Notes: a model not told the origin generated them from the sequence alone. A stretch of 64,000 bases of DNA from Hyphomicrobiaceae bacterium (GCA_020638095.1 JACKJF010000005.1:1-64000); one strand, 5' to 3'; positions 48,942 to 58,383 are shown, numbered from the stretch's first letter. Numbers and translations are program-made.

Positions 48942-50231
48942 ATGAGTGAATATCGTTCCTTGCGCCGGGTCGCGATCGTTGGCAGTGCGCGCACGCCGTT
49001 CTGCCGCGCCTATACGGGCTATGCGGACCAATCCAATCTGTCGCTGCTCGGCACTGCGATCGGCGGACTTGTGGAGAAGTTCGGCCTTAAGGGCCAGCGC
49101 GTCGGCGAGGTGATGGGCGGCGCGGTTCTTGGACATAGCCGCGATTTCAATCTGGCGCGCGAGGCATTGCTCGATGCGGATCTGTCGCCGACAACGCCCG
49201 GCACGACCATGCAAATCGCCTGCGGCACGTCGCTCCAGGCGGCGCTCAGCCTTGCCGGCAAGATCGCAACCGGCGAAATCGACAGCGGCATTGCCTGCGG
49301 CGTCGACACGGTTTCGGACAGTCCGCTCGTTCTTGGCGACAAGTTCGCCCACCGGATGATCGACCTCAGCCGGGCCCGGACCACGGGCCAGAAGCTGGGA
49401 ACGTTCAAGGGCTTTTCATTTGGCGAACTGAGGCCGGTTGCACCCTCTGTCGCCGAGCCTCGCACTGGCCTTTCCATGGGCGAACATTGTGAGCTGATGG
49501 CGCGCGAATGGGGCATCACCCGCGAGGAACAGGACGAGTTCGCCCTGCGCAGCCACCAGAACGCTACCGCAGCCTATGATGCCGGGTTCCACGACGACCT
49601 GCTGGTTCCGGCGGAGGGGGTGCTGCGCGACAACAACGTGCGCGCCGACACGACGCTCGAGAAGATGGCAACGATGAAGCCGGCATTCGACCGGCGATCG
49701 GGGCAGGGGACGCTGACAGCGGCAAATTCGACGCCGCTGACCGACGGCGCTTCTGCCGCGCTTCTGGCTTCGGAAGACTGGGCGAAGGAACGGGGACTGC
49801 CGATCCTTGCCTATCTCAGCACCGGCCAGGTCGGGGCCAACAATTTTGCCGGCGGAGACGGTTTGCTGATGGCGCCGACCATTGCCGTTTCCGATATGCT
49901 GAAGCGCACGGGCCTCGGCTTTGCCGACTTCGATCTCTTCGAAATTCACGAAGCCTTCGCCGCGCAGGTGCTGGCAACGCTCAAGGCCTGGACCGACCGG
50001 CGCTACAGCAAAGAGGTTCTCGGGCGGGACAAGGTTCTGGGCAAGATACCTATTTCCAAAATTAACGTTTACGGCTCGAGCCTTGCCTATGGGCATCCCT
50101 TTGCGGCGACGGGCGCGCGCATCCTCGGACATACGGCCAAACTGTTGAACGCGAAGGACAAACAGCGGGCGCTGATTTCGGTCTGCACGGCAGGCGGCAT
50201 GGGTGTCGCGGCCATTGTTGAACGGACGTAA
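48942..50231 (+). CDS. fadI: Acetyl-CoA C-acyltransferase (3-ketoacyl-CoA thiolase)
   Basis: A 429-residue thiolase. Nucleophile Cys in MQIACGTSLQAALS, His in YGHPFAATGARI, and the second Cys in SVCTAGGMGVA. The NNFAGGDGLLMAPTIAV insertion and length of ~430 are typical of FadI rather than the ~390-residue FadA. ATG 48942 is preceded by GAGG. It begins 10 bases after fadJ; the last codons carry a box like a LiuR site. Confidence 0.93.
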   Translation: MSEYRSLRRVAIVGSARTPFCRAYTGYADQSNLSLLGTAIGGLVEKFGLKGQRVGEVMGGAVLGHSRDFNLAREALLDADLSPTTPGTTMQIACGTSLQAALSLAGKIATGEIDSGIACGVDTVSDSPLVLGDKFAHRMIDLSRARTTGQKLGTFKGFSFGELRPVAPSVAEPRTGLSMGEHCELMAREWGITREEQDEFALRSHQNATAAYDAGFHDDLLVPAEGVLRDNNVRADTTLEKMATMKPAFDRRSGQGTLTAANSTPLTDGASAALLASEDWAKERGLPILAYLSTGQVGANNFAGGDGLLMAPTIAVSDMLKRTGLGFADFDLFEIHEAFAAQVLATLKAWTDRRYSKEVLGRDKVLGKIPISKINVYGSSLAYGHPFAATGARILGHTAKLLNAKDKQRALISVCTAGGMGVAAIVERT

Positions 50232-50238
50232 ACGTCAA
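50223..50238. promoter_or_regulatory. LiuR-like box at the end of fadI
   Basis: CGGACGTAAACGTCAA: the core GACGT-AA-ACGTC is symmetric and matches the fadE box except for the first two bases. It spans the fadI stop codon and lies just before a likely promoter for oppA. Confidence 0.45.
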
Positions 50239-50243
50239 GGAGC

Positions 50244-50273
50244 TTGCCAAAAGGTTTTGGTCATGCCTAGTTA
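50244..50273 (+). promoter_or_regulatory. Possible promoter of the opp operon
   Basis: TTGCCA (50244-50249) and TAGTTA (50268-50273), spacer 18 bases. Weak but well placed, adjacent to the LiuR-like box. Confidence 0.4.
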
Positions 50274-50282
50274 GGCGACCAA

Positions 50283-50331
50283 GGCCAGACCCCCGTCTGG
50301 CCACGCGAACGGCGATGGGCATATCATCGCC
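50283..50331 (+). other. Two hairpins in the oppA leader
   Basis: GGCCAGAC (50283-50290), CCCC loop, GTCTGGCC (50295-50302); then GGCGATG (50311-50317) with CATCGCC (50325-50331). Neither has a T run, so they may be leader structures or stabilisers rather than terminators. Confidence 0.5.
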
Positions 50332-50366
50332 AAATCATGAGAAAAAACCCAAGGGAGAGTGGTTTT

Positions 50367-52001
50367 ATGAAGCATACCCTTATCCGTACGTCTGCCTTTG
50401 CCCTCGGTGTCGCCAGCATTGCGCTGTTCGGCCTCAGTGCCCAGGCGGCCATGGTTCCGGCCGGTGCGACGCTTGCCGACAACCAGACATTCACGATGCG
50501 CGTCCTCAGCGAGTTCGACGCGATCGACCCGCAGCTCAGCGAGACCGTGGATGCGGCCGGCGTCGAGCGCGACCTGTTCGAAGGCCTGTTCAACCAGGAT
50601 GCCGACGGTAATCTGGTTCCGGGCGTGGCGCTGAGCTATGATGTCAGCGACGACAAGACGGTTTATACGTTCCACCTGCGTCCCGAGGCGATGTGGTCCG
50701 ACGGTCATCCCGTTACCGCCGCCGATTTCGAATATGCCTGGAAGCGTCTCGCCGATCCGGCAACCGGTTCTCCCTACCAGTGGTACGTGACCATCATGGG
50801 CCTGAAGAATGGCGATGCGGTCACCGCCGGCGATATGCCGCTTGACGACCTCGGCGTGAAGGCGATCGACGATCACACGCTTCAGGTCACGCTCGAGCAG
50901 CCGACCCCGTACTTCACCAAGACCACGGTGAACGCCTCGACCTTCCCGGTGCCGAAGTGGGTCATCGACGAGTTTGGCGACGACTGGACCCTGCCCGAGC
51001 ATATCGTTGGCAACGGTGCGTATGTTCTGACCGAGCACGTTCCGAACGAGCGTCTGGTTCGCGAACGCAACCCGAAATACTGGGATGACGCCAATACCGT
51101 CATCACCAAGACCACGTCGCTGATCATCAACGACGAAAACGTCGCGCTCGCCCGCTGGAAAGCCGGCGAAGTGGACCGCACCGAAGTGCCGACCGGCCAG
51201 TTCCCGACCCTGAAGGCGGAATATCCGGATTCGGCCATGTCCGCGCCGCGCCTTTGCACCTATTACTACTGGTACAATGAAGGCCCGACGGGTCCGGAAG
51301 CCCTCAAGGACGTTCGCGTCCGTCAGGCTCTGAGCTATGCGCTCGACCGCAACGTGATCACCGACCAGATCCTGCAGGGTGGCCAGTTCCCGGCCTACAC
51401 GTTCACCCCGGCTGCGACCGCTGGCTTTACGCCCCCGTCTGTTCCGTTTGGTGAAATGACCCAGGACGAACGCGACGCCAAGGCCAAGGAGCTGATGGCG
51501 GCCGCAGGCTTCGGTCCGGATCATCCGCTGACCTTCAACCTCAACTACAACACGTCCGAAGCCCACAAGCAGATCGCGACCGTGGTTGCCCAGATGTGGA
51601 AGACCAAACTCGGCGTTGACGCCACGCTGGTCAACATGGAAGGCCAGACCTACTTCTCCGAACTGCGCAACGGCAACTTTGACGTTGGCCGGTCCGGTTG
51701 GTGCGGCGACTATAACGAAGCCTCGACCTTCCTTGATCTGGTCCGGACCGATTCCGGCCAGAACGATGGCAAGTATTCGAATGCCGAGGTTGACGCCCTG
51801 ATGGCGGAAGCCAAGACGATGACCGATCCCAACCCGAACTACGAGAAGGTTGAGCAGATCATCGCCGAAGATATGCCGATCATTCCGGTCTATCACTATG
51901 CGACGAGCTTCATGATCGATCCGGGCCTTGCCCAGTCCTGGCCGCTCGGCAATGTCGAGCAGAACTGGTACTCCAAGGACCTGTACCGGCTCGCGAAGTA
52001 A
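50367..52001 (+). CDS. oppA: Oligopeptide-binding protein OppA
   Basis: A 544-residue periplasmic peptide-binding protein (solute-binding family 5). Signal peptide LIRTSAFALGVASIALFGLSAQA, then NQTFTMRVLSEFDAIDPQLS, VERDLFEGLFNQDADGNLVP, and the family motif VKAIDDHTLQVTLEQPTPYF. ATG 50367 follows AGGGAGAG. Very strong codon use for a highly expressed protein. A perfect hairpin follows the gene. Confidence 0.95.
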   Translation: MKHTLIRTSAFALGVASIALFGLSAQAAMVPAGATLADNQTFTMRVLSEFDAIDPQLSETVDAAGVERDLFEGLFNQDADGNLVPGVALSYDVSDDKTVYTFHLRPEAMWSDGHPVTAADFEYAWKRLADPATGSPYQWYVTIMGLKNGDAVTAGDMPLDDLGVKAIDDHTLQVTLEQPTPYFTKTTVNASTFPVPKWVIDEFGDDWTLPEHIVGNGAYVLTEHVPNERLVRERNPKYWDDANTVITKTTSLIINDENVALARWKAGEVDRTEVPTGQFPTLKAEYPDSAMSAPRLCTYYYWYNEGPTGPEALKDVRVRQALSYALDRNVITDQILQGGQFPAYTFTPAATAGFTPPSVPFGEMTQDERDAKAKELMAAAGFGPDHPLTFNLNYNTSEAHKQIATVVAQMWKTKLGVDATLVNMEGQTYFSELRNGNFDVGRSGWCGDYNEASTFLDLVRTDSGQNDGKYSNAEVDALMAEAKTMTDPNPNYEKVEQIIAEDMPIIPVYHYATSFMIDPGLAQSWPLGNVEQNWYSKDLYRLAK

Positions 52002-52013
52002 CCCGATGAGCTC

Positions 52014-52043
52014 GATGCACCCGCGTTTCGTCGCGGGTGCATC
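52014..52043 (+). terminator. Intercistronic hairpin after oppA
   Basis: Perfect 12-bp stem (GATGCACCCGCG at 52014-52025, CGCGGGTGCATC at 52032-52043) with loop TTTCGT and no T run. Such hairpins after the binding-protein gene commonly raise its mRNA level relative to the permease genes by blocking 3' decay or causing partial termination. Confidence 0.65.
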
Positions 52044-52165
52044 ACCATTCGAAGCGTCGGAAATGCGCCAAGCGCAGTTTCTCAAATTAATTCGGACCCT
52101 GGTGCCGGTTCCCGCGTAATGCGCCGGAAGCGGCATTCGGTTATGCTGATTGGATTCAGGGGCAC

Positions 52166-53089
52166 ATGATCAATTTTGTCATCAGACGCATCGGGATCGC
52201 CATCCCGACCTTGCTCATTCTGATCGCGATCTCATTCTTTCTCATGCACGCGGCGCCGGGCGGACCGTTCAATTCGGAACGCGGCGTGCCGCCTGAGGTT
52301 CTCGCCAACCTCAATGCCAAATACGGTCTCGACAAGCCGCTGATCGTGCAGCTGTGGAACTATATCTGGGACATCGTCACAAAGTTCGATTTCGGTCCGT
52401 CGATGATCTTCAAGACCCGTACGGTCAACGACATCATCGCCCAGGGTTTTCCGGTGACCTTCACCTACGGCATCTGGAGCTTTCTGGTTGCGGTCGTGGT
52501 CGGCGTGTCGCTCGGCGTCGCCGCGGCGGTCAACCACAATAGCTGGCTCGACTATCTTGCGGTTGGCGTCTCGATCGGTGCGCAGGTTCTGCCGAACTTC
52601 GTGCTGGCGCCGATCCTGGTTCTCGTTTTCACGCTCGGGCTTCACTGGCTGCCTGGTGGAGGCTGGAATGGCGGGCAGTGGCCCTATCCGGTCATGCCGG
52701 TGATTGCCCTGTCCACGTCGTTCATGGCTTCGATTGCGCGCATCACCCGAAGTTCGATGCTCGAGGTGCTGCATTCCAATTTCATCCGCACGGCGCGGGC
52801 CAAGGGCCTGCCGGCCAACACGGTGATCTGGAAACACGCGTTCAAACCGTCACTATTGCCGGTCATTTCCTATCTGGCGCCGGCCTTTGTCGGCATGATC
52901 ACCGGCTCGGTGGTCGTTGATGTCTATTTCTCGACCGGCGGCATGGGGCAGATGTTCGTCAATTCGGCGACGTCGCGCGACTATTCGACGATGATGGGGA
53001 TCACCATCCTTTACGGGGTGCTGACCATCGTCTTCAACATGCTGGCGGACATTCTTTACGCCTGGATCGACCCGAAAATCCGGCTCTAG
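52166..53089 (+). CDS. oppB: Oligopeptide ABC permease OppB
   Basis: A 307-residue permease with the family start INFVIRRIGIAIPTLLILIAISFFLMH split here by its first helix, and the coupling loop RTARAKGLPANTVIWKHAFK. Six helices. Begins 164 bases after oppA, past the hairpin. Confidence 0.95.
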   Translation: MINFVIRRIGIAIPTLLILIAISFFLMHAAPGGPFNSERGVPPEVLANLNAKYGLDKPLIVQLWNYIWDIVTKFDFGPSMIFKTRTVNDIIAQGFPVTFTYGIWSFLVAVVVGVSLGVAAAVNHNSWLDYLAVGVSIGAQVLPNFVLAPILVLVFTLGLHWLPGGGWNGGQWPYPVMPVIALSTSFMASIARITRSSMLEVLHSNFIRTARAKGLPANTVIWKHAFKPSLLPVISYLAPAFVGMITGSVVVDVYFSTGGMGQMFVNSATSRDYSTMMGITILYGVLTIVFNMLADILYAWIDPKIRL

Positions 53090-53098
53090 GAGACGCAG

Positions 53099-54028
53099 AT
53101 GGCCATTGCAGACCAGAAAATGCAGGATTTCTCCGAACGCCTGACAACGGTCAACGAGATCAAGGGACGTTCGCTCTGGCAGGACGCGTTCCGCCGCTTC
53201 TTCAAGAACAAGGCGGCCTTTGCCAGCCTCATCGTTCTCGCGGCGGTGGTGCTCTTCACCTTCATCGGGCCTTACTTCGCCGTGTGGAGCAATGAAGAGA
53301 TCGACTGGAGCGTTCTTGGTCAGGTTCCGACCAAGGGCATTCCTTCGTTCGAAACCGGCCATTTCTTCGGAACCGACGATCTCGGGCGTGACCTCTACTC
53401 GCGCGTGATCCAGGGCACGCAGGTGTCGCTCCTCGTCGGCATCATCGGTGCCGGCATCGCGGTTCTGGTCGGCACGTTCTACGGGGCGGTCGCGGGCTAT
53501 TTCGGCGGGCGCGTCGACAGTGCGATGATGCGCACGGTCGATATCCTTCTCGCCATTCCCTACATGTTCATCCTCATTCTGCTGCTGATGGTTTTCGGCC
53601 GGTCGGTGCTCATGCTCTTCGTCGGCATCGGGCTCGTCAGCTGGCTCGGCATGGCGCGTATCGTTCGCGGGCAAACGCTCAGCATCAAGAACAAGGAATT
53701 TGTCGAGGCGGCGCTGGTGACGGGCGTTCATCCGTTCACCATCATCTTCCGCCACATCGTGCCCAACCTTCTGGGCGTGGTTGCCGTCTACGCGACACTG
53801 CTCGTGCCGGAGATGATCCTGACCGAAAGCTTCATTTCGTTTCTCGGGCTTGGCGTTCAGGAACCGAACACGAGCTGGGGCGCGTTGATTTCTCAAGGCG
53901 CTTCGACCATCCAGTACGGAACGCTGTGGCAGCTCGCGTTCCCGCTGTTCTTCTTCGTGATTTCACTCTTCAGTTTCTATTTCATCGGCGACGGTCTTCG
54001 CGACGCGCTCGATCCCAAGGACCGCTAA
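53099..54028 (+). CDS. oppC: Oligopeptide ABC permease OppC
   Basis: A 309-residue permease with the cytosolic N-terminal extension typical of OppC (SLWQDAFRRFFKNKAAFASL), the motif HFFGTDDLGRDLYSRVIQGT and the coupling loop EAALVTGVHPFTIIFRHIVP. Nine bases after oppB with an AGGAG ribosome site. Confidence 0.95.
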   Translation: MAIADQKMQDFSERLTTVNEIKGRSLWQDAFRRFFKNKAAFASLIVLAAVVLFTFIGPYFAVWSNEEIDWSVLGQVPTKGIPSFETGHFFGTDDLGRDLYSRVIQGTQVSLLVGIIGAGIAVLVGTFYGAVAGYFGGRVDSAMMRTVDILLAIPYMFILILLLMVFGRSVLMLFVGIGLVSWLGMARIVRGQTLSIKNKEFVEAALVTGVHPFTIIFRHIVPNLLGVVAVYATLLVPEMILTESFISFLGLGVQEPNTSWGALISQGASTIQYGTLWQLAFPLFFFVISLFSFYFIGDGLRDALDPKDR

Positions 54029-54042
54029 GGAGCGTTGCGCCT

Positions 54043-55011
54043 GTGAGTCTTCTGAAAGTACGCAACCTCTTCGTCGATTTCTCGACGCCCGATGGCACGG
54101 TGCACGCAGTAACCGATGTCAGTTTCGACATCAGCAAGGGCGAAACACTGGCGATTGTCGGCGAAAGCGGCTCGGGCAAGTCGCAGATCGTTTTCGCGGC
54201 CATGGGCCTTCTGGCCGACAACGGCCGGGCGCGCGGCGAGGTCCTGTTCGAAGAGCGCAACCTCTTGTCGCTGTCGCCGTCCGATCTCAACAAGGTCCGG
54301 GCCAACGACATTGCGATGATCTTCCAGGACCCGATGACCTCGCTCAATCCCTACATGCGCGTGTCGGAGCAGATGACCGAGGTTCTGGTGCTGCACAAGG
54401 GCATGAGCAAGTCTGCGGCCTATACGGAGTCGCTCCGCATGCTCGACGCGGTCAAGATCCCGGACGCGCGCAGCGTGATCCGGCGCTATCCGCACGAATG
54501 TTCCGGCGGCATGCGCCAGCGCATCATGATCGCGATGTCGCTTCTGTGCCATCCGAAACTCCTGATCGCCGACGAGCCGACGACGGCGCTGGATGTGACC
54601 GTGCAGGCGCAGATCATGCACCTGCTCAACGAAATCCAGAAGGAATTCGGCACGGCCATCATTCTTATCACCCACGATCTGGCTGTGGTGGCGGGCAGTT
54701 GCGAGAACACGCTGGTTCTCTATGGCGGCCGGGTGCTCGAGTACGGGCGGACGGTCGATCTCTTCAAGTCGCCGGCCCAGCCCTACACCAAGGGCCTGCT
54801 CAGCGCCCTTCCGCGTCTCGACACGGACGGCGAACAGCTTCACACCATTCCAGGCAATCCGCCCAACATGATGCTGGATGTCCGGGGATGCCCATTCGAG
54901 CCGCGCTGCCCCTACCGGCGGCCGGAATGTGCCGAGACCATGCCGGACCTGGTCCGGTTCCAGGATGACCGGCTGCGCGCCTGCCACGTCGCCTTCGAGG
55001 ATTTGCAATGA
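54043..55011 (+). CDS. oppD: Oligopeptide ABC ATPase OppD
   Basis: A 322-residue ATPase. Walker A GESGSGKSQ is unusual: the last position is Gln rather than the common Ser/Thr-rich GKS[TS], but this occurs in OppD proteins. Signature ECSGGMRQRIMIAMSL, Walker B LLIADEPTTALDV, and the Cys-rich C-terminal GCPFEPRCPYRRPEC motif typical of OppD/F. GTG start at 54043 behind AAGGAG. Confidence 0.94.
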   Translation: MSLLKVRNLFVDFSTPDGTVHAVTDVSFDISKGETLAIVGESGSGKSQIVFAAMGLLADNGRARGEVLFEERNLLSLSPSDLNKVRANDIAMIFQDPMTSLNPYMRVSEQMTEVLVLHKGMSKSAAYTESLRMLDAVKIPDARSVIRRYPHECSGGMRQRIMIAMSLLCHPKLLIADEPTTALDVTVQAQIMHLLNEIQKEFGTAIILITHDLAVVAGSCENTLVLYGGRVLEYGRTVDLFKSPAQPYTKGLLSALPRLDTDGEQLHTIPGNPPNMMLDVRGCPFEPRCPYRRPECAETMPDLVRFQDDRLRACHVAFEDLQ

Positions 55012-56000
55012 GTAGCGCCGAGACCCTTCTGAGCGTCGACCAGCTCAAAGTCTATTTCAACGTCAAGCCGGAAGGCGCGATGCTGTGGACGAAACCGCTG
55101 CGCCTGAAGGCGGTGGACGGCGTCAGTTTCGATCTGAAGAAAGGTGAGACGCTCGGTATCGTCGGCGAGTCCGGCTGTGGCAAGTCGACCCTGGCGCGGG
55201 CGATCATTTCCATGGTGCCATCCGAGTCCGGCCGGGTCGTCTGGTTCGGCAAGGATATTCTGGGGCTGCCGGTTGACCGGATGCGGCCGCTTCGCCGCGA
55301 AATCCAGATGATCTTTCAAGACCCGCTGGCCTCGCTCGATCCGCGCATGACAATCGGTGAAATCATCGCCGAGCCGCTCAAGACTCATCTGCGCGATCTC
55401 AAACCCCGCGAGATCAAGGCGCGGGTGCAGGCGATGATGGAAAAGGTCGGGCTCCTGCCCAACCAGATCAACCGGTATCCGCACGAATTTTCGGGCGGCC
55501 AGTGCCAGCGCATCGGCATCGCGCGGGCGCTTGTGCTCGAACCCAAACTCATCATTTGCGACGAACCCGTTTCGGCGCTCGATGTTTCGATCCAGGCGCA
55601 GGTCATCAACCTTCTGACCCGGCTGCAGAAGGATCTCGGCATATCGCTGATTTTCATCGCGCACGATCTCAGTGTGGTCAAACACATTTCCGACCGGGTG
55701 CTGGTGCTCTATCTCGGCAATGCGGTTGAAATGTCGAACGGTGACGAGCTCTACATGCATCCGCGCCATCCCTATACGCAGCTCCTGATTTCGGCGGTGC
55801 CGATCCCCGATCCGGAGGTCGAGCGCAATCGCGAAGTCGAGCTGATCAAAGGCGAACTGCCGTCGCCGATCAACCCGCCGTCAGGTTGCGTGTTCCGCAC
55901 CCGCTGTCCAAGGGTTCAGGACATCTGCTCTAAGGAAAAGCCGGTTCTCCGGGCAATCGAGGGCACTCACGAAGTCGCCTGCCACTTTCCGCTCGACTAG
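55008..56000 (+). CDS. oppF: Oligopeptide ABC ATPase OppF
   Basis: A 330-residue ATPase. Walker A GESGCGKST, signature FSGGQCQRIGIARAL, Walker B LIICDEPVSALDVS and a C-terminal GCVFRTRCPRVQDIC motif. ATGA overlap with oppD. Last gene of the opp operon; ends 34 bases before the end of the convergent receiver gene. Confidence 0.95.
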   Translation: MSSAETLLSVDQLKVYFNVKPEGAMLWTKPLRLKAVDGVSFDLKKGETLGIVGESGCGKSTLARAIISMVPSESGRVVWFGKDILGLPVDRMRPLRREIQMIFQDPLASLDPRMTIGEIIAEPLKTHLRDLKPREIKARVQAMMEKVGLLPNQINRYPHEFSGGQCQRIGIARALVLEPKLIICDEPVSALDVSIQAQVINLLTRLQKDLGISLIFIAHDLSVVKHISDRVLVLYLGNAVEMSNGDELYMHPRHPYTQLLISAVPIPDPEVERNREVELIKGELPSPINPPSGCVFRTRCPRVQDICSKEKPVLRAIEGTHEVACHFPLD

Positions 56001-56034
56001 GCGGCATCGGCCGCAGGTCCTTTGAAAGTGCGGC

Positions 56035-56595
56035 TCACGCAAACAGCGCGTCGATGTCTTTCTGTTCGGTCAGCTGGGCCTCGTCATCATCCGGTCCGCC
56101 GGCCGGCACAATCATTCCGGAACGACGTTCATCTCCGTTATAGGCGGTGGCGTCATGGCGGCGCCGGTCGGGTCCGAAATAGTGGGCCGAGCGCACGAAG
56201 GGCCGCGGGTGTTCGATGACTTCCAATACGCGTTCGTAGAGATCGCGGGCGCTGAAAGGCTTGCGCAGGAATTCGGTGGCGCCAGCGTCCCGGCATTCGA
56301 CGACCCGCCATTTCTCGGTATACGCCGAGACCATAATGATCGGCACGAAGCGGTTCGCGCCCTTCTCGTCGGCGCGGAGCAATTCGGTCAACTCGACGCC
56401 GGTAATCGTGGTCAGGGCATAGTCGACGATGGCGATGTCGATGAGATTGGCCTTGAACGCTTCGAGGGCCAATGCGCCATCGGTTGCTTCGGTAATGCGG
56501 GACATGCCGAAGCCGCGCAGCATGGCGCGAAAGATCTTGACCATATGCGGTGATGGATCGGCGACGAGTACCGATAGTTGCGACATGTCCAGCAT
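56035..56595 (-). CDS. CheY-like receiver-domain protein
   Basis: About 186 residues. A receiver domain (VLVADPSPHMVKIFRAMLRG, acceptor Asp in IAIVDYALTTITGVEL, Lys in FLRKPFSARDLYERV) followed by a ~60-residue hydrophilic tail with no known output domain (FGPDRRRHDATAYNGDERRS). A similar short receiver with PFV.s..yFGPDRRR tail is common in Rhizobiales; function is not settled. Start ATG 56595 or 56586. Confidence 0.85.
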   Translation of the reverse strand: MLDMSQLSVLVADPSPHMVKIFRAMLRGFGMSRITEATDGALALEAFKANLIDIAIVDYALTTITGVELTELLRADEKGANRFVPIIMVSAYTEKWRVVECRDAGATEFLRKPFSARDLYERVLEVIEHPRPFVRSAHYFGPDRRRHDATAYNGDERRSGMIVPAGGPDDDEAQLTEQKDIDALFA

Positions 56596-56717
56596 TGCGT
56601 CGAACCTGAAGGATCGCGAGAATCTACGAAACTTCGGGTCGGGACGGGGTAAATGGCGGGCTAAGCAATAACCCGAAGCGATAACCCGAATGTCCCACGA
56701 GTTGGCGCGAAGCGGCG

Positions 56718-56746
56718 TTGACAAGCCGGGCATCTGGCCCTATGAC
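56718..56746 (+). promoter_or_regulatory. Sigma-70 promoter of the bL36 gene
   Basis: Perfect -35 TTGACA (56718-56723), 17-base spacer, -10 TATGAC (56741-56746), 58 bases before the start codon. Confidence 0.75.
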
Positions 56747-56803
56747 AGCGCTACTTTTGTGGGCGCTTGGCGCCCCTTTTTCTGTTTACCTTCGAGGTTG
56801 GGC

Positions 56804-56929
56804 ATGAAGATCAAGAATTCGCTCCGGGCGCTTATGGGCCGGCATCGTGCCAACAAGCTCGTGCGCCGTCGCGGCCGCTACTACATCATCAACAAGGTCA
56901 ACAAGCGCTTCAAAGCCCGCCAGGGCTGA
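56804..56929 (+). CDS. rpmJ: Ribosomal protein bL36 (zinc-free form)
   Basis: A 41-residue basic protein, [20 protein letters not shown] then the [20 protein letters not shown] stretch. It lacks the C-x2-C...C-x4-H zinc ribbon of the classical bL36, so it is the C-minus (YkgO-like) type, which is the usual single copy in many alphaproteobacteria. It has its own promoter and terminator. Confidence 0.93.
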   Translation: MKIKNSLRALMGRHRANKLVRRRGRYYIINKVNKRFKARQG

Positions 56930-56958
56930 TGCGCGCATTTGCGTTGACCTGAACGAAC

Positions 56959-56986
56959 AGCCCGCCAACTGGCGGGCTTTCTTTTT
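56959..56986 (+). terminator. Terminator after rpmJ
   Basis: 9-bp perfect stem (AGCCCGCCA / TGGCGGGCT), loop AC, then TTTCTTTTT. It ends the rpmJ transcript just before the end of the convergent peptidase gene. Confidence 0.85.
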
Positions 56987-56991
56987 GTGCC

Positions 56992-58383
56992 TCAGCCAAG
57001 CGCGGCGAGAATCCTGACCCAGGACCGGATGCCCTTGTGGAAGCTCTCGAGGTCGAGCTTCTCATTGGGTGAGTGAACTGCGTCATCTTTCCGGCTAAAG
57101 CCGATCATCAGCGCGTCGAGGCCGAGCACTTTCTTGATCGTTTCAACCGCCGGGATGGACCCGCCACCCCCATGGAGCACCGGCTCGGTGCCCCATTCAT
57201 CCATGAGCGCCTGGCGGGCCTTGTCGATATGGGGACCGGAATAGGGCACGGCGACCGCCGCTGCCGCTCCATGTTCTTCGAACTTGACCGTACAGTCCGG
57301 CGGCAGCCGGTCGCGGACATGTTTGCGGAACGCATCGCGCACCTTGTGCGGATCCTGATCGGCCACGAGACGGAACGAGATCTTGGCGTTGGCCTTGGAC
57401 GGGATCACCGTCTTGAAGCCGGGTCCGGCATATCCGCCGGAAATACCGTTGATCTCGCAGGTCGGCCGGGCATTGATCTGTTCGAAGACCGTGCGGCCCT
57501 TTTCGCCGGCGGGGGTCGTCAGGCCGACCGAAGCGAGAAACTCCGTCCCGTCGAAATCGAGCTTGTTCCACATTTCGACGATCTCGGGCGGCACCTCCCG
57601 CACGTCGTCGTAGAACCCTTCCACGGCGACACTGCCATCCGGGTTTCTGAGACTGGCGATGATATCGGCAATCACCTGGTTTGGGTTGCGCGCGGCCGAT
57701 CCGTAGCCGCCGGAATGGAGATCGCGGCTGGCGCAGGTGATCTCCACGTCCTCGGCAACGAGGCCCCGTAACGAGGTAACGATGGCAGGCGTCGACTTGT
57801 CCCACATGCCGGTGTCACAGACGAGCGCGAGGTCCGCTTCGAACTCGGCGGCGTTCGCGGTAACGAAGGGTGCAAAGCTCCGGCTCGCCGACTCCTCCTC
57901 TCCCTCGATGAGGAAGGAAAGGCCGATCGGCAGATCGCCGGTGAGGTTGAGAAAGGCGCGGCAGGCTTCGACGAAGGTCATGACGAGACCCTTGTCGTCG
58001 GCGGCGCCGCGGGCGCGCACGAACTTCTCACCGTTTTCCCGCTCCGCGAGAACAGGCTCAAACGGGTCGGAAGCCCAGAGGCCGAGCGGGTCGACCGGCT
58101 GCACGTCGTAATGGCCGTAAAAGACGGCGTTGAGGCCGTCCGGTTTGCGACGGTGGCCGACGACCATCGGGTTGCCATCGGTGTCGCGCACCGCCGCGTC
58201 GAAGCCGAGTTCACCGAGCATGGCGGCCAGCCAATCCGCTGCCGCCCGGCATTGGGGAGCGTAGGCCGGATCGGTCGAAATCGAAGGAATGCGCAGAAGC
58301 GCGAACCAGCGATCAAGGCTCTCCCCGAGGTTGGCGTCGACATGCGCGAGCAGACGCTCCAGCTCTTGCGGGGGGAGGGACAT
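56992..58383 (-). CDS. M20-family dipeptidase/metallopeptidase
   Basis: A 463-residue cytosolic zinc peptidase of the M20 family (ArgE/DapE/CPG2 clan). Metal ligands and catalytic acid are seen in VFYGHYDVQPVDPLGLW, the Glu-rich FLIEGEEESASRSFAPF and LVCDTGMW, with the last His probably in VLHGGGGSIPAVETI. The nearest group is peptidases annotated as M20/M25/M40 dipeptidases. ATG 58383 follows AGGAG. Products of the opp importer may be among its substrates. Confidence 0.9.
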   Translation of the reverse strand: MSLPPQELERLLAHVDANLGESLDRWFALLRIPSISTDPAYAPQCRAAADWLAAMLGELGFDAAVRDTDGNPMVVGHRRKPDGLNAVFYGHYDVQPVDPLGLWASDPFEPVLAERENGEKFVRARGAADDKGLVMTFVEACRAFLNLTGDLPIGLSFLIEGEEESASRSFAPFVTANAAEFEADLALVCDTGMWDKSTPAIVTSLRGLVAEDVEITCASRDLHSGGYGSAARNPNQVIADIIASLRNPDGSVAVEGFYDDVREVPPEIVEMWNKLDFDGTEFLASVGLTTPAGEKGRTVFEQINARPTCEINGISGGYAGPGFKTVIPSKANAKISFRLVADQDPHKVRDAFRKHVRDRLPPDCTVKFEEHGAAAAVAVPYSGPHIDKARQALMDEWGTEPVLHGGGGSIPAVETIKKVLGLDALMIGFSRKDDAVHSPNEKLDLESFHKGIRSWVRILAALG

